The position numbers and the translations under genes are program-made. This document shows positions 19,037-27,527 of a DNA stretch of 39,834 nucleotides, piece by piece. The first letter of the stretch is position 1, and each line of letters opens with the position of its first letter. The DNA lies in the NCBI GenBank assembly GCA_045107085.1, contig JBGCFT010000180.1, positions 1 to 39,834 on the forward strand, read 5' to 3'. The notes beneath the pieces are model-generated. The model saw nothing but the letters and a program-made list of their open reading frames with translations. It ran no database searches and had not been told where the DNA came from. Source of the DNA: NORP309 sp045107085. Its GTDB lineage: Bacteria; Pseudomonadota; Gammaproteobacteria; Xanthomonadales; Marinicellaceae.

Positions 19037-19771
19037 TCAATCCGCCTTTTTAATGTCTAAAAGAATGGAAGTAGCAAACAGCCACACAACAATAACCATG
19101 GTAAAATAGGCTATGTCACCCAAATCTAATACACCTTTATTGATACTGGCATAATGTCCTAAAAAACTGGTTGAAGCAATTGAGTCCACAAGAAATTGCG
19201 GTAACCATGAAGAAAAGAAATCTAAGACCATGGGTAATCCTGCCAATAAAAATAAAAAACAAATAACGGCTGTGATGATAAATGAAATAACTTGATTTTT
19301 ACTGGCAACAGAGACACAAGACCCAATAGCTAAAAATGCACCTGCTAACAATAAGCTGCCGATATAACTGGCAATTATTAATCCATTATCAGGATTGCCT
19401 AAGTAATTGATTGATATCCAGATAGGAAAAGTGAGAAATAAAGATATGGCTATAAAAATCCATGATGAGAAAAATTTACCCAAAACTAAATCCCATTGTT
19501 TTACGGGTAATGTCATTAATAATTCAATGTTTCCACTGCGCCTTTCCTCCGACCACATGCGCATAGATACTGCCGGCACTAAAAAGAGATAAAGCCAAGG
19601 ATGAAAAGTAAAAAACGGAGACAAATCTGCTTGGTTACGTTCATATAAGCCACCGAGATAAAAAGCAAATACTCCACTTAATATCAAAAATATAACAATA
19701 AAAACATAAGCAATGGGAGTTGAAAAGTAGCCTTGTAGCTCTCTTTTTATGATTGCATTCATAGGACTCAT
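19037..19771 (-). CDS. GldF-like ABC-2 type permease
   Basis: A 244-residue membrane protein with six TM helices. It begins with the family's IKRELQGYFSTPIAYVF segment, followed by the periplasmic MRMWSEERRSGNIELLMTLPV stretch typical of ABC-2 permeases of the GldF/NosY kind. It presumably forms the membrane part of a complex with the ATPase encoded just upstream, whose stop overlaps this ATG by four bases. Substrate unknown. Confidence 0.88.
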   Translation of the reverse strand: MSPMNAIIKRELQGYFSTPIAYVFIVIFLILSGVFAFYLGGLYERNQADLSPFFTFHPWLYLFLVPAVSMRMWSEERRSGNIELLMTLPVKQWDLVLGKFFSSWIFIAISLFLTFPIWISINYLGNPDNGLIIASYIGSLLLAGAFLAIGSCVSVASKNQVISFIITAVICFLFLLAGLPMVLDFFSSWLPQFLVDSIASTSFLGHYASINKGVLDLGDIAYFTMVIVVWLFATSILLDIKKAD

Positions 19772-20712
19772 TGGCTTTTCTCCTTAAGGTTCTGTTTATC
19801 TAAAGTCACATTTCTAAATACTTCATCTAACCGACCAGCTTCCATGGATAAACGCGTGACATGAATTTTATGCACTTTAAGAAAATCACTAATCTCATCA
19901 AAGATGTATATACCTTGAGCTGGAAATACCGTTACTTTTTTTCTTTTGGCGTGGTATTCAACATCTCTTATAAAACTTTTAGATTTCATTTCATCTAACA
20001 ATGAAAAACTGATATCTGCTTCAAAAGTAACAGCATTATGGTATTGAGACATATTTTCTAATTCTGCTGGACTATTATCAGCAACGATACTGCCATTGGC
20101 AATAATAATCGCTCGGTCACAAACAGCATGAACTTCCTCTAGAATATGTGTCGATATAATAATGGTTTTATCTTTTGCCATAGATGTAATTAATTCTCTT
20201 ACATCATGCTTTTGATTGGGATCCAAGCCATCAGTTGGCTCATCTAATACCAAGACTTCTGGATCATGTATTAAAGCTTGAGCCAGACCTACTCTGCGTT
20301 TAAACCCTTTTGATAGCGTTTCAATTCTTTGATAATAGACTTTATCAAGATTAATTCGGTCTACAATTTCATCTACTTTGGTTGTAATTAATGATTTATT
20401 TATGCCTCTCATTTGAGCGATAAATTTAATAAAGTCACAAACCCGCATTTCATCATAGCTGGGTGCACCTTCCGGTAAATAACCAATTTTATTTTTTACA
20501 GCCAAAGGATTATCAAATAAATCAATATCACAAACCTTAATATTTCCTGATGTTGGCTCTAGAAAGCCGGTTATCATTTTCATTGTGGTTGATTTTCCTG
20601 CTCCGTTTGGCCCCAAAAAACCTAAGACTTCGCCTTTGTTGGCGACAAAAGATAAATCATCAACTGCTACAAATTGATTAAATCTTTTTGTTAAATTTTT
20701 GCATTCAATCAT
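19768..20712 (-). CDS. GldA-like ABC transporter ATP-binding protein
   Basis: A 314-residue ATPase with Walker A GPNGAGKST (34-42), signature LSKGF (133-137, the LSKG variant usual in this subfamily), Walker B VLVLDEP (153-159) and the switch His in STHILEE. A C-terminal extension of about 90 residues follows the nucleotide-binding domain, as in ABC-2 type ATPases. I chose the ATG at 20712, preceded by GAGGGA, over a TTG at 20724. It is the first gene of the five-gene operon ATPase, permease, GldG-like, DUF4340, DUF423. Confidence 0.9.
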   Translation of the reverse strand: MIECKNLTKRFNQFVAVDDLSFVANKGEVLGFLGPNGAGKSTTMKMITGFLEPTSGNIKVCDIDLFDNPLAVKNKIGYLPEGAPSYDEMRVCDFIKFIAQMRGINKSLITTKVDEIVDRINLDKVYYQRIETLSKGFKRRVGLAQALIHDPEVLVLDEPTDGLDPNQKHDVRELITSMAKDKTIIISTHILEEVHAVCDRAIIIANGSIVADNSPAELENMSQYHNAVTFEADISFSLLDEMKSKSFIRDVEYHAKRKKVTVFPAQGIYIFDEISDFLKVHKIHVTRLSMEAGRLDEVFRNVTLDKQNLKEKSQ

Positions 20713-20870
20713 ACATTCCCTCAATTAAATTTAGATTTTTATGTTAGAATTAGCGGTCGTTATTTTTACCAAAAACCAATTAAAAATCAAGTGTAAATTT
20801 AACAAGTTTCTAATAACAGTATTTAGCAAATGCTTTTAGAAAAATAAATACTAATAAAGTTCAAAAGTTT

Positions 20871-21893
20871 ATGATTACACAACTTAATAGCCTTCCAGAA
20901 GGATTACTCGAATTAACAGCAGATCAACTCTATACAAAAGTAGATAACCATACTTTAATTCATTTAAAAGGAAAAATCAAAAGGCCAGTTTTTATCTCTA
21001 TTTTACAGCATGGAGATGAATATACTGGATGGGATGCATTGAAAGATTATTTGAATAACCACCAACATGTTTTACCCCGTTCTCTTAGTATTTTATTCGG
21101 CAACATTGAAGCGGCCAGATACAATGTTAGGCAACTTGATAATCAGACTGATTTCAATCGAGCATGGCCATGTCATCAAAATCAAGATGATCCCATAGCA
21201 AAAACCATGCAAGAAGTTACTGATATCATGAAACTAAAAGAACCTTTTGCCAGTGTAGACATACACAATAATTCAGGAAGAAATCCGCATTATTCAGGCA
21301 TAAACTGTTTAGATCCTCAGTTTATTAACCTGGCCTCATTGTTTTCTGACACCATGATATATTTTACCAGTCCAGCAGGAATACAATCGGGTGCTTTTGC
21401 AAAATTCTGTCCTTCGGTTACAGTTGAATGCGGTTTATCAGGAGCTTCTGATGGAACTGAACAAACACATACTTTTTTAGAGTTATTGTTGAGCCAGTTC
21501 GATTTAATGCAAGTTCCTGGTATTTTAGAACACCAAAAAGTGTATAAAATTATCGCCACGGTTAAAGTAAAACCTGAAATAGACATAAGCTTTGAACAAA
21601 AAAGCCATGGATTGATGCTGGTTAAAGATTTGGATGTTCTTAATTTTAGAAAAGTAGTAGCAGGTGAATCTTTTGGTAAAATCAGTCAAGATTTAGACAA
21701 TGCTCAAACCATGCCTTTTATAGTAACTGACCAAAACAACAAGGATGTTACTCAGCAATATTTTGCAATTAAAGACAAAACTATTGTCTGTGCATCGGGA
21801 TTTGTTCCTTCAATGATCACCCAAAATATTAAAGCCATAAGACAGGATTGCTTATGTTACATCATGGAAAAAATTGATGTCCCAACAATATAA
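20871..21893 (+). CDS. M14-family succinylglutamate desuccinylase/aspartoacylase-like zinc enzyme
   Basis: A 340-residue predicted zinc-dependent deacylase. The zinc ligands are recognisable: His47 and Glu50 in QHGDEYTG, and His132 in SVDIHNNSG. The catalytic Glu186 is in TVECGLSG. Substrate-binding arginines are likely in YNVRQLDNQTDFNRAW. The C-terminal part (about 235-340) is beta-rich, as in aspartoacylases. The exact substrate (an N-acylated amino acid) cannot be inferred; no arginine-succinyltransferase pathway genes are nearby. It is followed after 45 bases by the SDR gene and may be co-transcribed with it. It is divergent from the GldA-like gene. Confidence 0.82.
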   Translation: MITQLNSLPEGLLELTADQLYTKVDNHTLIHLKGKIKRPVFISILQHGDEYTGWDALKDYLNNHQHVLPRSLSILFGNIEAARYNVRQLDNQTDFNRAWPCHQNQDDPIAKTMQEVTDIMKLKEPFASVDIHNNSGRNPHYSGINCLDPQFINLASLFSDTMIYFTSPAGIQSGAFAKFCPSVTVECGLSGASDGTEQTHTFLELLLSQFDLMQVPGILEHQKVYKIIATVKVKPEIDISFEQKSHGLMLVKDLDVLNFRKVVAGESFGKISQDLDNAQTMPFIVTDQNNKDVTQQYFAIKDKTIVCASGFVPSMITQNIKAIRQDCLCYIMEKIDVPTI

Positions 21894-21938
21894 TACAAAT
21901 TTAAATATTAATAAAAATACAAAATTAGGTAAAATACC

Positions 21939-22706
21939 ATGAAAACAAATCAAATAAAAGCCATCATTACTGGCGGTGTTTCAGGGCTTGGATTAGCCTG
22001 TGCTAGAAAAATAATCGCTGATGGAGGGCATGTTTCATTGTTTGATATCAATGAAGAAGCCGGTCAAGCTGTACTCAGCGAACTGGGCTCAAGAGCCAGT
22101 TTTATTAAAACCGATGTGAGTAATGAAAAAAGTGTTGAAAAAGCCGTCAATCATGCCAATAAAAATATGAATGGGCTTAATGTAGCCATAAATTGTGCTG
22201 GAGTTTTATCTGCAGGAAGAGTTTTAGGCAGAGAAGCACCTATGGCCTCAGATTATTTTAATAAAGCCATACAAATTAATTTGATTGGAAGTTTTAATAT
22301 TTCAAAGTATGCTGCTAATGTCATGCAAAATAATGAAGCAGACAATGATGGTCAACGCGGAGTGATTATAAATACTGCCTCTATTGCCGCCTATGAAGGC
22401 CAAATTGGACAAGCTGCTTATTCAGCATCAAAAGCTGCTATTGTTGGTATGACATTACCAATGGCGCGTGAATTCACCCGAATAGGCGTTAGAGTCATGA
22501 CGATTGCACCAGGTGTATTTATGACGCCAATGGTTTCAGGAATGCCAGAAGAGGTAAAAGCTTCTTTGGGTGCTGCAGTTCCTTTCCCTTCTCGATTAGG
22601 AAATCCTGCAGAATTTGCTGATACTATGGCCCATATTGTCGAAAATACTTATTTGAATGGATCTGTGATTCGTCTAGATGGTGCAATTCGCTTACAAGCT
22701 AAATAA
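21939..22706 (+). CDS. SDR oxidoreductase, 3-hydroxyacyl-CoA dehydrogenase type II (HSD17B10)-like
   Basis: A 255-residue classical short-chain dehydrogenase. It has the NAD-binding TGGVSGLG (11-18), Asp36 at the end of beta-2, which favours NAD over NADP, and NCAG at 85-88. The catalytic triad is Ser148, Tyr161 and Lys165 (YSASK). The pattern of insertions, such as GREAPM and NEADNDGQRGVIINTASIAA, and the APGVFMTPM segment resemble HSD17B10-like 3-hydroxy-2-methylbutyryl-CoA dehydrogenases of isoleucine and fatty-acid breakdown. No beta-oxidation partner genes are adjacent, so the substrate is inferred from family only. It ends at an intrinsic terminator. Confidence 0.85.
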   Translation: MKTNQIKAIITGGVSGLGLACARKIIADGGHVSLFDINEEAGQAVLSELGSRASFIKTDVSNEKSVEKAVNHANKNMNGLNVAINCAGVLSAGRVLGREAPMASDYFNKAIQINLIGSFNISKYAANVMQNNEADNDGQRGVIINTASIAAYEGQIGQAAYSASKAAIVGMTLPMAREFTRIGVRVMTIAPGVFMTPMVSGMPEEVKASLGAAVPFPSRLGNPAEFADTMAHIVENTYLNGSVIRLDGAIRLQAK

Positions 22707-22720
22707 AATATTCTTGCATA

Positions 22721-22749
22721 AAAAAAGGCATATAATTTATGCCTTTTTT
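22721..22749. terminator. Bidirectional intrinsic terminator, SDR / iscA-like
   Basis: A GGCATA/TATGCC stem (22727-22732 with 22738-22743) is extended by A6/T6, around a five-base loop. It has T-runs in both directions and lies between two convergent genes. Confidence 0.85.
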
Positions 22750-22759
22750 ATTAAAATTT

Positions 22760-23086
22760 TCAAGAAGTGGTAAAACTCTCACCACATCCACATTCTCCAG
22801 TTGCATTGGGATTCTTATAAACAAAAACATGATTGACTCCTTGTTGTTGAAAATCAATTACAGTGCCTTTGATAATTTCTAAAGTATCTTTATCAGCAAT
22901 CAGTTTAATGCCTTTGTCCTCGCAAACAACATCTTGCTCTTTTAATTCATGCGGCATTTCTACTTCATAACCCCAACCAGAACAACCCGTTTTTTTTATA
23001 TTAATTTTAAAACCAATAGCAGAAGGATCTTTGACGATAAATTTTTTAATTCTATCTGCTGCGTTTTGTGTGACATGTAATGACAT
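22760..23086 (-). CDS. A-type iron-sulfur carrier protein (IscA/SufA family)
   Basis: A 108-residue HesB/IscA-type protein that carries Fe-S clusters to apo-proteins. The three cluster cysteines are present: Cys35 in TGCSGWGYEVE, and Cys99 and Cys101 in ECGCGESF. The C-terminus resembles IscA more than ErpA, but the gene stands alone here, without iscRSU, hscBA or suf genes, so I leave the symbol empty. It is followed by a convergent terminator. Confidence 0.9.
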   Translation of the reverse strand: MSLHVTQNAADRIKKFIVKDPSAIGFKINIKKTGCSGWGYEVEMPHELKEQDVVCEDKGIKLIADKDTLEIIKGTVIDFQQQGVNHVFVYKNPNATGECGCGESFTTS

Positions 23087-23213
23087 TTAATATACCAATA
23101 AATTGAAGTGAATAATATTACACTATAATGTATGGATTAATGAAAAAAAATCAACATTCTCTTTCATATATCATGATAAACAATATGATTTGAGTCCAAT
23201 AATATGAGGGGGG

Positions 23214-23239
23214 AAAAATGCGACCATCCATGGTCGCAT
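23214..23239 (-). terminator. Intrinsic terminator of the phasin gene
   Basis: On the minus strand a perfect 10-bp stem (23239-23230 with 23227-23218) with a two-base spacer as loop is followed by five T. It lies 60 bases after the phasin stop and before iscA. It separates these two genes, which run in the same direction. Confidence 0.85.
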
Positions 23240-23298
23240 AGGGGACAACGTATGCAAAACAGCCCAGAGAGGAAAAGCTGTAATGCCAGTTTAAATAA

Positions 23299-23667
23299 TT
23301 AAGCGGCTTTTTTAGTTGTTGATTTAATTTCTTTAACTAAGTTATCAACTTTTTTACTTAATGAGTTGATGTCCTTTACTGAAGGAACATCTAATTTTTT
23401 AAGAACACTTTCGATACGAGTTTCAAATAAATTTTCTACTTTATCAAATTGTTTTGTCGCTACTTTACGGATATTATCAAATCTTTTTTCAGCTTTATCA
23501 GAAACTTGTTTAGCAGTTTTGATAGAAACTTTTTCTAATGACTTTCCTTCTTTGATTAATGAATCGTAAGCTTTTACAGTTTCTTTTTGAGCTAATGAAG
23601 CAACTCCAAGTCCAGCTAACCAAATATTGTTTATTGAGTTTTTAATGTCTAATTTGTTATTTTTCAT
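23299..23667 (-). CDS. Phasin family (PHA granule-associated) protein
   Basis: A 122-residue, lysine-rich, almost wholly helical protein. It has the phasin-type N-terminal IWLAGLGVASLAQKE (about 16-30) and a long amphipathic/coiled-coil region, ending in the Lys/Ala tail typical of PhaI/PhaF-like phasins. It would coat polyhydroxyalkanoate granules or act as a general stress-type phasin; no PHA synthase is in view. The start is the ATG at 23667 with AAAGGTG ahead of it; a GTG nine bases upstream is less likely. The leader is CA-rich and the upstream region carries phased A-tracts. It has its own terminator. Confidence 0.82.
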   Translation of the reverse strand: MKNNKLDIKNSINNIWLAGLGVASLAQKETVKAYDSLIKEGKSLEKVSIKTAKQVSDKAEKRFDNIRKVATKQFDKVENLFETRIESVLKKLDVPSVKDINSLSKKVDNLVKEIKSTTKKAA

Positions 23668-23760
23668 GTTTTTCACCTTTGTTGATATGTGTGTGTTTGT
23701 TTGTTGTATTGCATATTAAGGATTGTTTCTAGAGCAAACACACTAAAACTAGAATTATTT

Positions 23761-23790
23761 TAAAATTAATTAAAATTAGTTAAAATTAAT
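23761..23790. repeat. Three tandem copies of an AT-rich decamer
   Basis: TAAAATTAAT, TAAAATTAGT and TAAAATTAAT follow each other at 23761-23790 with exactly 10-base periodicity, about one helical turn. They lie upstream of the phasin gene on its minus strand. Phased A-tracts of this sort can bend DNA or act as UP-like elements; that role is inferred. Confidence 0.7.
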
Positions 23791-23806
23791 AATAAATTAA
23801 GGAAAT

Positions 23807-24856
23807 TTAATGAAATAAGCAAGATGTGCTTTTTGAAAATTTTATTTTTCTGTGACTATTATCAAGCATGTCAATAATTAACAATTGCCCGGCTAAAACT
23901 GATCCGATCTCAGATATTATTTTGATGGCTTCGCTGGCTTGTATGACACCTGCTAAACCAGGGACAACCCCTAACACACCGGTTTCAGTGCAATTAGTGG
24001 GTTCATGGTCTTGAAGCATTGGAAATAAACACCTTAAACACGGTACCTGTTTTTTCCTAAAATCAAAAACACTGGCATGTAATTCATATTGAAAGACTGA
24101 GGCATAGATTAATGGTTTAGATAATTTAAGGCATTCATCATTAACTAAGTACCTGGTTGATAAGTTATCACTACCGTCTATTACCACATCAACTGAATTT
24201 ATAATTTGATTTATATTTTCAGTATTGATATTTTGTGGGATAGCATTGACTGTAATATTTGGGTTAATTCTTAACATTTGTTTTTTTGCAGAATTTACTT
24301 TATGCTGACCGATGGATTCTGTTTGATGAATAATCTGTCTTTGTAAATTACTTAATTCTACAGTATCTGCATCAACAACTGTGATTTTCCCTACTCCAGC
24401 TGCCGCTAAATAAAGAGCTGCTGGCGATCCCAAACCACCAACGCCAATAATTAAAACATGCGCCTCTGATAGTTTTTGTTGTGCTTTTTTACCAAATCCA
24501 AGTAATTGATGGTGTCTAGCATATCTCAATTCATCATCACAAACATCTTCTAACTCAATTGGTAAATTAGATTGAAGCCATGATTCAAATCCACCACTTA
24601 TTAAAGTCAATTGATTGAATCCCATTTTTTTCAACTCATTGATTGCTAACTTAGATCGCAGGCTAGTTTGACAAATCACATAATAATGATTTTTTTTAGA
24701 CAGTTCATGTGTGGCTTTAGAATTCAAATCATCAAGATTAAGACATTGGGCATTTTTTGGAATACCTTTTGTCCATTCAGGTGCTGATCTAACATCTAAA
24801 ATTATGTGATTTTTCTTTTGTGAAAGTGTATGTGCCTGATTCGCCGTAACTTTCAT
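23807..24856 (-). CDS. moeB: MoeB/ThiF-type adenylyltransferase with N-terminal rhodanese domain
   Basis: A 349-residue fusion. Residues 1-105 are a rhodanese domain with active loop CQTSLR (Cys62-Arg67). Residues about 108-349 are an E1-like adenylyltransferase that would activate the C-terminus of the MoaD (or ThiS) sulfur carrier. It has RYARHHQLLGFG, the nucleotide-binding GVGGLG (138-143), DGSDNLSTR, and Cys289 in NCTETGVLG. The first zinc CxxC is Cys273/Cys276. The second is not CxxC: the protein ends in CLFH (Cys346, His349). Domain order is reversed relative to MOCS3-type proteins, where rhodanese is C-terminal. The start overlaps the moeA stop by four bases. The neighbouring moeA favours a molybdopterin role over thiamine. 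Confidence 0.9.
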   Translation of the reverse strand: MKVTANQAHTLSQKKNHIILDVRSAPEWTKGIPKNAQCLNLDDLNSKATHELSKKNHYYVICQTSLRSKLAINELKKMGFNQLTLISGGFESWLQSNLPIELEDVCDDELRYARHHQLLGFGKKAQQKLSEAHVLIIGVGGLGSPAALYLAAAGVGKITVVDADTVELSNLQRQIIHQTESIGQHKVNSAKKQMLRINPNITVNAIPQNINTENINQIINSVDVVIDGSDNLSTRYLVNDECLKLSKPLIYASVFQYELHASVFDFRKKQVPCLRCLFPMLQDHEPTNCTETGVLGVVPGLAGVIQASEAIKIISEIGSVLAGQLLIIDMLDNSHRKIKFSKSTSCLFH

Positions 24857-26106
24857 GTTAAGTGTGGATAAAGTAAATCTACAAATCTTTGAACATTTAC
24901 TTCATCACAAGGTTTTAAATCAACAGGAGTTTCGTTTAATACGATAAAACAATTGGCTTGAGTTACAGAAGTCAATCTGCCAGAACTTTGATTACCAGTA
25001 ATACTGACTTCAAATCCTATGGTTGGATCGTAACTTAATCTTGCCCTAACAAACTCTCTTCTATAGTGATGCTTAGAGTAGCTACTGGTCATTTTTGCTC
25101 TAACAAAACCTGTTGCTTTAATAGTTTCGCCCTCTAAAACTCTTATAGTAGGTATGACAAACTGAATGAAATTTGTAAAGCTAGAAACAGGGTTTCCAGG
25201 TAAGCCAAAAAACATGGCTTTATTATAGGAACCAAATAAAAGTGGAAAACCAGGTTTGATATTTGCTTTATGAAAATCTATATTTCCATGTTCCTGCATA
25301 ACTTTCAAAACATAATCTTTATCGCCAGCTGATACACCACCATTGCTAATTATTATTGTGTTTTCTTGTGCATACTTATCAAATTCTTTTTTAATTTGTG
25401 CTTCATTGTCTTTTAAAGATCCAATATGAATAACTTCACAATTTTGCGATTGCAACAAGCCTTTAAGAGTGTGTCTTACCGTATCGAATACTTGACCTTC
25501 TTCTAGAGTTTCTCCAACTTGAACAATCTCGTCACCACCTGTAAACAATACAATTTTTGTTTTAGGAAATACAGCGATTTTTTTACACCCAACAGATGAG
25601 ATTAAACCAATATCTTGGGGTTTTAAACGTGTGTGTTTTTTTAATATAATACTGTCAATCTTTATATCAGAACCGGTTTTTCTTATGTGTTTGCCTTTTT
25701 CGCCAATGTCCCTTAAGTAGACTTTATCGTCTTTTACTTGTGAGTTTTCATTTATAACAATGGTATTTGCACCTTCAGGAATCATTGCTCCAGTCATGGT
25801 AGGAATAGCACTGTTTTCTTGCAGAATTTTTCTGACTTTAGAACCTGCAAATTGCGGTTTTTGTAATGCTAACCACCCTTGCTCATTTTCAGATAAATCT
25901 GAATACCGGATCGCATAGCCATCCATAGCAGAGTTATCAAAAGCCGGAACATTGATTTTGGCAGTCACATCTTTAGCCAAAACTCTTTTGAGACAATCAT
26001 TGATATCTACAACTTGTGGTTCTGGGTTAAAGAGCTTTGACGCTTTTTCAGAAATTATTTTTTGCGCTTGAGTGAAAGAAATTTTCGTTAAATAGGTATC
26101 TACCAT
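24853..26106 (-). CDS. moeA: Molybdopterin molybdenumtransferase MoeA
   Basis: Inserts molybdate into adenylated molybdopterin in the last step of cofactor synthesis. It has 417 residues, normal for MoeA. Recognised motifs are NSAMDGYA (58-65), TMTGAMIPEGANT (103-115), FTGGDE (188-193), GGVSAGDKD (256-264) and GLPGNPVS (301-308), followed by the C-terminal domain IV. The start overlaps the end of der by seven bases and its stop overlaps moeB by four, so der-moeA-moeB is translationally coupled. Other moa/mob/mod genes are not in the window. Confidence 0.95.
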   Translation of the reverse strand: MVDTYLTKISFTQAQKIISEKASKLFNPEPQVVDINDCLKRVLAKDVTAKINVPAFDNSAMDGYAIRYSDLSENEQGWLALQKPQFAGSKVRKILQENSAIPTMTGAMIPEGANTIVINENSQVKDDKVYLRDIGEKGKHIRKTGSDIKIDSIILKKHTRLKPQDIGLISSVGCKKIAVFPKTKIVLFTGGDEIVQVGETLEEGQVFDTVRHTLKGLLQSQNCEVIHIGSLKDNEAQIKKEFDKYAQENTIIISNGGVSAGDKDYVLKVMQEHGNIDFHKANIKPGFPLLFGSYNKAMFFGLPGNPVSSFTNFIQFVIPTIRVLEGETIKATGFVRAKMTSSYSKHHYRREFVRARLSYDPTIGFEVSITGNQSSGRLTSVTQANCFIVLNETPVDLKPCDEVNVQRFVDLLYPHLT

Positions 26107-27512
26107 TTTCTTTTTCTTGGTGTTGTATCAATAGAATTATGTCTTCTATTCTTTTTGCTTGAACGGTTTTTAACTTTTCTAACTTTGTAAGGATTTTTAC
26201 TGCTCTTAAATTGCAAAATAATTGGTGCGCCGCGTAAGTTAAATGCTGTTCTAAATTGATTTTCTAAATACTTTTTATAAGCTGGCAACAAAGCATCAGT
26301 TCTTGTCCCATGCACTACAATTCTTTGCGGATTTCTGCCGCCAGAATGTGCATATTTTAGTTTAGTTAAGCGACCTTGAATTAACGCAGGTTGATGGGCT
26401 TTATAGGCTTCTTTTAATACATCTGTTAATTGATTGGTATCAATTTCTTTTGTAGCTGATTCATAAACCAAGTCAACTCTTTCCATTAAATCACTTAAAC
26501 CGGATCCATGTAATGCTGAGGTATAAACTAATGGAACCCAAGAAAAGGCTGACATTTTACGTGAAAACTCGGTCTTAACAGTCACTTTATGTTCATCGGT
26601 CAAGTGATCCCATTTATTCATTGCAATGACTACAGCTCTGGCATTATTTGTAATCAAACCCAATAAATGCAAATCTTGATCGGTCATACCTTCTTGAGCA
26701 TCTATTAATAAAACACAGACTTGAGAACTGTCAATGGCTTGAAGTGTTTTAACAACACTAAACTTTTCAACTGTATCTTGAACTTTTGCACGTCTTCTTA
26801 CTCCAGCCGTATCAACCAAAGTATAGTCTTTGCCATCCCATTCTAACGGCAGGCAAATTGAATCTCGTGTTGTGCCAGGCATATCATATGCCAAAACCCT
26901 ATCTTCACCCAACAATCGGTTAACCAGTGTCGACTTACCAACATTAGGGCGTCCAATAATTGCTAAATTTGGTCCTTTGGAGTCTAACAAAGATTTTTGA
27001 TTGTCATCTTCAATGATTAAGTTTTCGCATAAGACCTCTAATTCTTCACGTAAATAACCGATATTACGTTTATGCGCCGCTGCAATAGCTATTATTTTTT
27101 CAATGCCCATTTGATAAAAATCGAGCATGGCAAGGTCTTCATCATTACCATCGATTTTATTGACCAATAGGATTATGGGTTTATTGCTTGCTCTTAAGCT
27201 TTTAAGGATTTTTCTGTCATCATCCATGTGACCAGATTTGGCATCAACCATAAATAAAATCAAATGTGATTCTTCTATCGCTGCTGTTACTTGGGAATTC
27301 ATTAGGTCAGATAAATTGCCTTCATCACCAAGCAACCCACCTGTATCAATTACAATTGCATTTTTTTCTTCTAACTCTAGATAACCATATTGTCTGTCTC
27401 TGGTTAAGCCAGGAAAATCAGCAACTAAAGCATCTCTTGAATATGTTAATGTGTTAAATAATGTAGATTTTCCTACATTAGGTCTCCCTACTATTGCAAT
27501 GACTGGTACCAT
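26100..27512 (-). CDS. der: Ribosome-assembly GTPase Der (EngA)
   Basis: Essential double-GTPase for 50S subunit maturation, 470 residues. The first G domain has GRPNVGKS (9-16), DTGG (56-59) and NKID (118-121). The second has GRPNVGKS (187-194), DTAG (234-237) and NKWD (299-302). A KH-like domain follows (about 355-440) and then a very basic tail rich in Lys/Arg/Ser. It lies 15 bases downstream of bamB, as in many gammaproteobacteria, and overlaps moeA at its 3' end. Confidence 0.97.
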   Translation of the reverse strand: MVPVIAIVGRPNVGKSTLFNTLTYSRDALVADFPGLTRDRQYGYLELEEKNAIVIDTGGLLGDEGNLSDLMNSQVTAAIEESHLILFMVDAKSGHMDDDRKILKSLRASNKPIILLVNKIDGNDEDLAMLDFYQMGIEKIIAIAAAHKRNIGYLREELEVLCENLIIEDDNQKSLLDSKGPNLAIIGRPNVGKSTLVNRLLGEDRVLAYDMPGTTRDSICLPLEWDGKDYTLVDTAGVRRRAKVQDTVEKFSVVKTLQAIDSSQVCVLLIDAQEGMTDQDLHLLGLITNNARAVVIAMNKWDHLTDEHKVTVKTEFSRKMSAFSWVPLVYTSALHGSGLSDLMERVDLVYESATKEIDTNQLTDVLKEAYKAHQPALIQGRLTKLKYAHSGGRNPQRIVVHGTRTDALLPAYKKYLENQFRTAFNLRGAPIILQFKSSKNPYKVRKVKNRSSKKNRRHNSIDTTPRKRKW

Positions 27513-27527
27513 TTCTGATTTTCACTT

